Positions 14,355 to 18,765 of a DNA stretch of 18,765 nt are shown one piece after another (position 1 is the stretch's first letter; every line of letters starts with the position of its first letter). Under the pieces are notes generated by a model. It did not search any database. It was not told the origin of the DNA and saw only the letters and a program-made list of their open reading frames with translations. A program made the translations under genes and the position numbers. The stretch lies in NCBI GenBank assembly GCA_023444705.1, contig JAEXMB010000032.1, positions 1 through 18,765 on the forward strand, written 5' to 3'. Origin of the DNA: Pseudomonadota bacterium. Lineage in GTDB: Bacteria; Pseudomonadota; Alphaproteobacteria; Micavibrionales; UBA2020.

Positions 14355-14423
14355 TTTTGGGAGGGGGAGGGATCCGCTGCTCTATCCTAAGCGGCGGGAG
14401 GGAGGGGTGTGTGGCCGTGGCTG

Positions 14424-16121
14424 TTACCTCAGGTTCAGCAGCTCGGCCGTCATCTGGTCGGCGGTCGTAATCACCTTGGTGTTGGCGGAATACGCACGCT
14501 GGGTGACGATCATCTTGGAGAACTCGTCGGCAAGGTCGACGTTGGAGGCTTCAAGCGCGCCGCCTTCGATCTGGCCGGCCGATCCACGCCCTGCTTCGCG
14601 CAGGTTGTAGTCGCCCGAGGCATCCGACTGGCGGTAGACGTTACCGGTCAGTTCGTCCAGCCCGTTGGCGTTGGCGAAGGTCGCCACCGGCAGCTTGTAG
14701 ATCTTGGCCGAGCGTCCGTTGCTGAACTGCGCGGTGACGAAGCCGTCGCGGTCGATCGAGACACCTGTGCGCAGGCCAAGCTCCGCACCGTTTTGCTCGG
14801 TCGAGATGACGTTGTATTCGCCGGAGAACTGGGTGAAGCCGCTCATGTCGAAGTTGATGTCCTGCAACTCCGCACCGTTACCCCAGTCGATCCCGTTCAG
14901 GCCGACAATATACTTGCCGTCAGCATCGGGGGTGGCGTTGAGCTTGCCCAGACCATCAAAGTTGACATAGCCGGTCTGGATGCTGCCGTAGGGGGGCGAG
15001 CCCGAGACGAATTCAACCTGCCACCAGCCTTCGGTATTGGCGTTGTCGTTGCTCAGCGGGCTGAGCAGGTTGGGCGCTGCGGGTGCGGGTACCGATGCAG
15101 GGGTCACGTTCATGGCGTTGAGCGGCGTACCGGTGACGTTGGCGACGTCAAGAGAGGTGCCGATCTCGCGGTTCTTGATGGTCAGGCGGCCTGCGCTGTC
15201 GATGTTGGCGAAGGCAACCGGCTGGCCGTCCGCATCCTGCGTGGCGTTGATCGCGGCCAGCATTTGAGCGACGGTGGTGGTGGCGCCGATGGTGACGGTC
15301 ACGGTGTTACCCGCAATGGTCGCGTTGGGGTCGCCGTTGGCCGCAGCCGTGGGAATGGTGAAGCTGAACTGGTCGCCTGCGTTGATGCCCGGCACGTTGC
15401 CCACGATCGGCCCCTGGAATGCAGAGAGGTCGACCGAGGTGCCCACGGCGGCGACTTGCGCGGTCGGGGCTTCGCTCTTCTTGAAGTTGACGCGCAGGTT
15501 CTGTGCGCCGCCCAGGCTGTCGTAAACGCGGATGTCGCGGCTGAAGTTGGCGGCATCGGTTACGCCGACGGGGTAGCCGTAAGGCGCCTGGTTCTTGTCA
15601 AGGTTGAGGTTGAGCGACGCGGTGGTCGTGGGCTGCGTCAGGCCGCCGAGGAAGGCGACGTCGACAGGCACGAGGGAGTTCACGTCCGTCTGCGAGCCGA
15701 TGACGTTGCCATCCTGGTCAAGCGGCCAGCCGAACAACGTGAAGCCCGAGGTGTTGGTGAGGATACCATTGCTGTTTTCCGAGAACGAGCCAGCGCGGGT
15801 GTAAAGCGGTTCCGCAAACGGATCGGTTGCCGAGCGTTTGACGACAAAGAAGCCGTTGCCCGAGATCGCGATATCGGTGGTGGAGTTGGACTGCTGCAGA
15901 ATGCCCTGCTGGTCGATGCGCGCGTTTTGCGAGGCGCGGACAGAACCGGGGCTGTACAGCGTGGAGCGGCTTTCGCTGGTCACCAGCGAGGAGAACGCAG
16001 CGTCGCGGCGTTTGTAGCCGATCGTCGAGACGTTGGCGATGTTGTTGGAGATCATGCCCAGCGACTGGCTTTGCGCGGTCATGCCACCAACAGCGGTGAA
16101 GAGAGAACCGAAGACGCTCAT
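14424..16121 (-). CDS. flgE: Flagellar hook protein FlgE
   Basis: 565 aa. FlgE is the subunit of the hook, the universal joint outside the cell. The N-terminal rod/hook D0 motif is clear (FGSLFTAVGGMTAQSQSLG, then ISNNIANVSTIGYKRRDA), as is the C-terminal one (LEASNVDLADEFSKMIVTQR, then YSANTKVITTADQM), which is specific to hook-type rather than rod proteins. The middle carries extra beta-rich domains with FlgE features (GNGFFVVKR, YTRAGSF, TLFGWPLD), making it longer than enteric FlgE (about 400 aa) but close to the Caulobacter hook protein. ATG at 16121 is preceded by AAAGGA. It has its own sigma-54-type promoter and terminator, so it is monocistronic. FlgF/FlgG are unlikely given length. 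Confidence 0.96.
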   Translation of the reverse strand: MSVFGSLFTAVGGMTAQSQSLGMISNNIANVSTIGYKRRDAAFSSLVTSESRSTLYSPGSVRASQNARIDQQGILQQSNSTTDIAISGNGFFVVKRSATDPFAEPLYTRAGSFSENSNGILTNTSGFTLFGWPLDQDGNVIGSQTDVNSLVPVDVAFLGGLTQPTTTASLNLNLDKNQAPYGYPVGVTDAANFSRDIRVYDSLGGAQNLRVNFKKSEAPTAQVAAVGTSVDLSAFQGPIVGNVPGINAGDQFSFTIPTAAANGDPNATIAGNTVTVTIGATTTVAQMLAAINATQDADGQPVAFANIDSAGRLTIKNREIGTSLDVANVTGTPLNAMNVTPASVPAPAAPNLLSPLSNDNANTEGWWQVEFVSGSPPYGSIQTGYVNFDGLGKLNATPDADGKYIVGLNGIDWGNGAELQDINFDMSGFTQFSGEYNVISTEQNGAELGLRTGVSIDRDGFVTAQFSNGRSAKIYKLPVATFANANGLDELTGNVYRQSDASGDYNLREAGRGSAGQIEGGALEASNVDLADEFSKMIVTQRAYSANTKVITTADQMTAELLNLR

Positions 16122-16210
16122 GTGTGTTTCCTTTCGTGGTTTCTTCTCGTGTTGCTATCGGAAGATTTTTCTCTCTGCCGATGTATTCTGTTGTTCTTCG
16201 CGATCATCGT

Positions 16211-16226
16211 TGCAATCGCTGTGCCA
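16211..16226 (-). promoter_or_regulatory. Sigma-54 promoter of flgE
   Basis: TGGCACAGCGATTGCA on the minus strand matches the sigma-54 consensus TGGCAC-N5-TTGC(A/T) perfectly. It lies between the flgD stop and flgE, and predicts a leader of about 80 bases. A small dyad, GCCAC-TTT-GTGGC (16223-16235), overlaps the -24 element. FlbD, encoded in the window, is the likely activator. Confidence 0.92.
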
Positions 16227-16247
16227 CTTTGTGGCGGAAAAATTTTC

Positions 16248-16922
16248 TTATGCTGACGGTGTCGGTACAGTTGCCTTGCGTACCGATGTGACGGGCACAA
16301 GTCGACCGTTGACGATGACGTTGAGGTTGCCGTCGTCGCCGGACTCAATGCCTTCGACAAAGCCGGGGACGAAGGTGGTGAGGTTGTATGATTTTTCGTC
16401 GGCGTCCATCGCCGAAACTTTCAGCGTGTAGGTGCCGGCAGGAACGGCGATGCCGTTTTCGTCCTTGCCGTCCCACGTGATCTTGTGCGTGCCCGCGCTG
16501 AGATCTGCGTCGGCTTTGTAAACCGTCTTGCCGGTAGAGTCGGTGATGGACACGGTGCCTTTGGTCGCGCCTTCGGGCATGACGTAGCTCATGGAGGCGC
16601 CGTTGGTGCCGTCCATCGTGAACTCGTCATCGGTGATCTCGACGTTCTTGCCGATAAAGCTCAGGCCGACGGCGGTCAGGTTCAGCGTCTGGAAGGCCAG
16701 CAGGCTTTCAAGCTGGTCGTTGGTCTTGATCTGCTGTTCGACCTGCGAGAAGGAGACGAGCTGGTTGGTGAACTCGGTCGAATCCATCGGGTTGAGCGGA
16801 TCCTGGTTTTGCAGCTGTGTCGTCAGCAGGCGCAGGAACTGGTCAAAGTCCTGGTTGAGGCTGCTCAGCGAAGCCTGGCCTGCTGCGTTATTGACGCCGG
16901 AATTGGGATTGATCGTTGTCAT
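16248..16922 (-). CDS. flgD: Hook assembly scaffold FlgD
   Basis: 224 aa. FlgD caps the growing hook and is needed for FlgE polymerisation. The conserved N-terminal block FLRLLTTQLQNQDPLNPMDS (29-48), then EFTNQLVSFSQVEQQ (50-64), is diagnostic. The Ig-like FlgD domain follows, with STGKTVYKADADLSAGTHK, then ITWDGKDENGIAVPAGTYTL (about 128-167). The length is typical. The ATG at 16922 has AAGGAGA eight bases upstream, and the gene starts 22 bases after the fliK stop, indicating a fliK-flgD operon. The flgE promoter lies just after its stop. Confidence 0.97.
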   Translation of the reverse strand: MTTINPNSGVNNAAGQASLSSLNQDFDQFLRLLTTQLQNQDPLNPMDSTEFTNQLVSFSQVEQQIKTNDQLESLLAFQTLNLTAVGLSFIGKNVEITDDEFTMDGTNGASMSYVMPEGATKGTVSITDSTGKTVYKADADLSAGTHKITWDGKDENGIAVPAGTYTLKVSAMDADEKSYNLTTFVPGFVEGIESGDDGNLNVIVNGRLVPVTSVRKATVPTPSA

Positions 16923-16944
16923 CGGGCCTCTCTCCTTTCCGTCA

Positions 16945-18540
16945 TCAAACCATGATGTTCACGCCGGTCTGGCTGACGTAGCCAGCGGCCTGAACAGCCA
17001 GTTGTGCGGTGATGTCGTTGGCGTTGCGGTGGGCGTGGTCGCCGCGGCCCGCGTACATATCATTGTCGTGACGTTCGCCCGTGCCGTCGTACATCGACTG
17101 CTGGCTGTGGTCGCGCAGGTCAAAGCTCAGGGCGTTTTCGCCGACGTCGAGGCCGGATTGCTGCAGAATACGCTCAAGCTGCATGCTGTCACGTTGCAGC
17201 ATGCTCAGGGTCTCGGGCTTGTCGGCGATCAGCTTGGCGCTGACCTTGCCGTCCTTGCCAAACGACATGCGGACTTCAAGCGCGCCCAGATCGGCGGGGT
17301 CGAGCTGCATGGTAAAGGTATCGACCTTGGCATTGGCGTTGCGGCTGATCTGCACGCCGACCATCTGTGTGGTGGCGGCGCTGGCGGCGCCCTTGGCGGC
17401 GGCGGCCATATATGTGGTGAAGCTGCCCTGACCTGCGGCCAGACGCGCATCCGCGCTCATGCCATCCGTAAGCGCGGCATCACCGGCAAGGCCGTGCTGG
17501 CCGCCAAAGCCCTGGTCAAAGCCGCCGCCAAGACCGCCATCGCCCGACAGCAGGCTGTTAAGCGTGCCAAGGCTGCTGCCCAGCATGCCGCTGAAGGCGT
17601 GGCTTTGCACGGGTTGCGGCGCAACTTGCTGCATTTGCGCGGCGAGGCTTGCCGCGGGAGTATTGATGGCGGGCGCCTGTTTGGGTGCGCGCGCTGCCGT
17701 ATCGGCATTGATGTCGATATGGGGGGGCGTCCCTCTGGCGTCGCCGGCGGCCGGCTCACCCGATGAAGCGTTCGCTGCCGATCCCGAGTTTGCGAGAAGG
17801 GGGGATTGCGTGGCGGCGGACGTAGAGGCGCGCAGCGCTTTTGCATTGGCCTGTGCGGCCTGGGCATCAGCGGTTTGCAACGCCAGAGGGGAAACGGGTT
17901 GATCTTGCGTACTGTCGTCGCCCTGCATGGCGAGCAGGGTTGCCATCATGTCGTCTTTGACGGCGGCGACGTTTTCGTTGACGGTGTCGGCGGCGGCGGT
18001 ATCGTCTTGCGCGTCTTCGTCGCTGCCGGGCGCGATGGCGTTGAGTTGTTCGGCCAGCGTCTTGAGCAGGTCTTCGTCCTGCGCGGTGGTGGCGCTCGCA
18101 CCGGTCAGGTCGCTGTTCAGGCTGGTGGCGGGCGCATCGCCGAGCAGCGTGGGCACGGGTGCGGCACTATCAGCCTGCGCCGTCTGGGGGGCGGCCTGTA
18201 CGAACTGCTGCAGGGCAGCCAGTTTGTCGGCCAGCGCCTTGACCATGTCGGGCGAGGTACCGGGGGGCAGGATTTTCGCCAGCTCCGCCGTGTCGATTTT
18301 GCCGCCGTTGCTGGCCAGTAGGTCGGAAATTTTTGCCGCAAGGTCCTGTGCGGTTTCTTCCGCGCCCTGCGTGCCGGCCAGCGGGTTCTGCGCGGCCGCC
18401 ATGCCGTTGTCTTGCAACAGCATGGTGAGAAAACCCATCAATCCGCCGGCTTGCGCCTGCGTTTGCGTGCCGACGCTGACCAGACCCTTGGCGGGGCCGG
18501 TGGCGGCAGTCTGCATGTTGATGGGAGAGGTTGAGGTCAT
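16945..18540 (-). CDS. fliK: Flagellar hook-length control protein FliK
   Basis: 531 aa. FliK is a secreted molecular ruler that measures hook length and makes the export gate change to filament substrates. The first 390 residues are Ala/Gln/Asp-rich and low in complexity, as usual for FliK. The C-terminal Flg_hook domain is at about 394-477: TMQLDPADLGALEVRM, then KVSAKLIADKPETLSMLQRD, then LERILQQSGLDV and LSFDLRD. After it comes a 54-residue tail rich in His, Asp and Gly. The ATG at 18540 lacks a clear Shine-Dalgarno sequence (only AAAGAAAA precedes it), so the start is slightly uncertain. A sigma-54-type promoter lies about 50 bases upstream, and flgD follows 22 bases after the stop, suggesting that ruler and hook cap are made together. 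Confidence 0.93.
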   Translation of the reverse strand: MTSTSPINMQTAATGPAKGLVSVGTQTQAQAGGLMGFLTMLLQDNGMAAAQNPLAGTQGAEETAQDLAAKISDLLASNGGKIDTAELAKILPPGTSPDMVKALADKLAALQQFVQAAPQTAQADSAAPVPTLLGDAPATSLNSDLTGASATTAQDEDLLKTLAEQLNAIAPGSDEDAQDDTAAADTVNENVAAVKDDMMATLLAMQGDDSTQDQPVSPLALQTADAQAAQANAKALRASTSAATQSPLLANSGSAANASSGEPAAGDARGTPPHIDINADTAARAPKQAPAINTPAASLAAQMQQVAPQPVQSHAFSGMLGSSLGTLNSLLSGDGGLGGGFDQGFGGQHGLAGDAALTDGMSADARLAAGQGSFTTYMAAAAKGAASAATTQMVGVQISRNANAKVDTFTMQLDPADLGALEVRMSFGKDGKVSAKLIADKPETLSMLQRDSMQLERILQQSGLDVGENALSFDLRDHSQQSMYDGTGERHDNDMYAGRGDHAHRNANDITAQLAVQAAGYVSQTGVNIMV

Positions 18541-18588
18541 TTTTTCTTTACAGATAAAAGCGGTTTAAGGATCTCGTGCCAGCTACGT

Positions 18589-18604
18589 TGCACAAAGCAT
18601 GCCA
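18589..18604 (-). promoter_or_regulatory. Sigma-54-type promoter of fliK-flgD
   Basis: TGGCATGCTTTGTGCA on the minus strand keeps the invariant GG-N10-GC spacing and differs from TGGCAC-N5-TTGCA at two positions. It sits between the stop of the preceding gene and fliK and predicts a leader of about 35-40 bases. Confidence 0.75.
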
Positions 18605-18612
18605 AGCCGGGC

Positions 18613-18765
18613 TTAAAGGCTGCGGTCGATGCTCAGCGAGAGGGCGGCGGTCTTGTAGGCTTGCGTATGGCCCTTGGCGGAGTAGTTGGTCTGCAGCTCG
18701 TCCGTTACGGTCTTGCGCGCGGTGTCGAGGATGCGGTTGACCAGGCGGCGTGCGCTGTCGCGCGA
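18613..18765 (-). CDS. Unidentified protein, C-terminal 50 residues (partial)
   Basis: An open frame enters from the right edge and ends with TAA at 18613-18615, giving 50 residues. The fragment is basic and helical at first (SARRLVNRILDTARKTVTDE) and ends KTAALSLSIDRSL. I do not recognise a family. Codon use is GC-rich like that of the neighbours, and the frame ends nine bases before the fliK promoter, which suggests a real gene on the same strand but in a separate transcription unit. Its flagellar role, if any, cannot be told from this fragment. Confidence 0.6.
   Translation of the reverse strand, partial: SRDSARRLVNRILDTARKTVTDELQTNYSAKGHTQAYKTAALSLSIDRSL

Larger units (their letters stand above)
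14092..14423. other. Intergenic region between flgE and flagellin
   Basis: 332 bases without a standard gene. From right to left it holds a GC-rich spacer, the flgE terminator, an AT-richer stretch (about 14160-14320) and a short upstream ORF with its own ribosome-binding site. I did not find a convincing sigma-54 promoter: AGGATAAACTATGGCT (14153-14168) obeys GG-N10-GC but matches poorly elsewhere, and TGGCGCAGGCAGGC (14201-14214) has a spacer one base too short. The flagellin promoter therefore remains unidentified. Confidence 0.6.

Noticed and set aside
14409..16256. A 615-codon plus-strand frame opposite flgE
   Set aside because: It is antisense to an unmistakable flgE over nearly its whole length. 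GC-rich coding DNA commonly leaves the complementary frame free of stops, and its translation has no recognisable motif.

Overview
This window is an almost purely flagellar segment of a GC-rich alphaproteobacterial chromosome. The lineage is suggested by three things. The flagellin gene is followed by flbT and flaF. The order fliF-fliG-fliH(flbE)-fliN-flbD matches the Caulobacter fliF operon. The FliG and FlhF motif variants (EYPQT, DTGG, TRLD) are also of the kind I associate with this class. An flhF-flhG pair next to flhA suggests a polar flagellum. I cannot assign a genus. I see no mobile elements, rRNA, tRNA or CRISPR.

Layout. All recognised genes except one lie on the minus strand, so transcription runs from high to low coordinates. 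From the right edge there is: the last 50 codons of an unidentified gene (18613-18765); fliK-flgD, with a sigma-54-type promoter in front of fliK; flgE, with a perfect sigma-54-type promoter and a strong terminator after it; a single compact flagellin gene with a short upstream ORF in its leader and a terminator after it; then flbT and flaF, which overlap. A FlaG-like gene (11698-12168) is the only convincing plus-strand gene, and it shares a bidirectional terminator with flaF.

A 690-bp divergent intergenic region (11007-11697) with a very AT-rich core separates the FlaG-like gene from a long, tightly packed minus-strand operon: fliF (GTG start), fliG, fliH, fliN, flbD, flhA, flhF, flhG, and a large proline/alanine/glutamine-rich protein that runs off the left edge. 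That last gene has no stop codon inside the window. I translated it by hand as an open frame of 544 codons and suspect a second FliK-like protein.

How the genes work together. FliF forms the MS ring; FliG and FliN belong to the switch/C ring; FliH and FlhA serve the type III export apparatus; FlhF and FlhG control flagellar position and number. FlbD is the sigma-54 activator, and the best promoters for it to act on in this window are those of flgE and fliK. FlgD, FlgE and FliK build the hook and set its length. FlbT and FlaF adjust flagellin production after transcription. This is a conventional system. The parts most worth a second look are regulatory: the short ORF whose stop codon abuts the flagellin ribosome-binding site, the hairpin in the flbT leader, the hairpin between fliN and flbD, and the AT-rich divergent region with a CtrA-like box.
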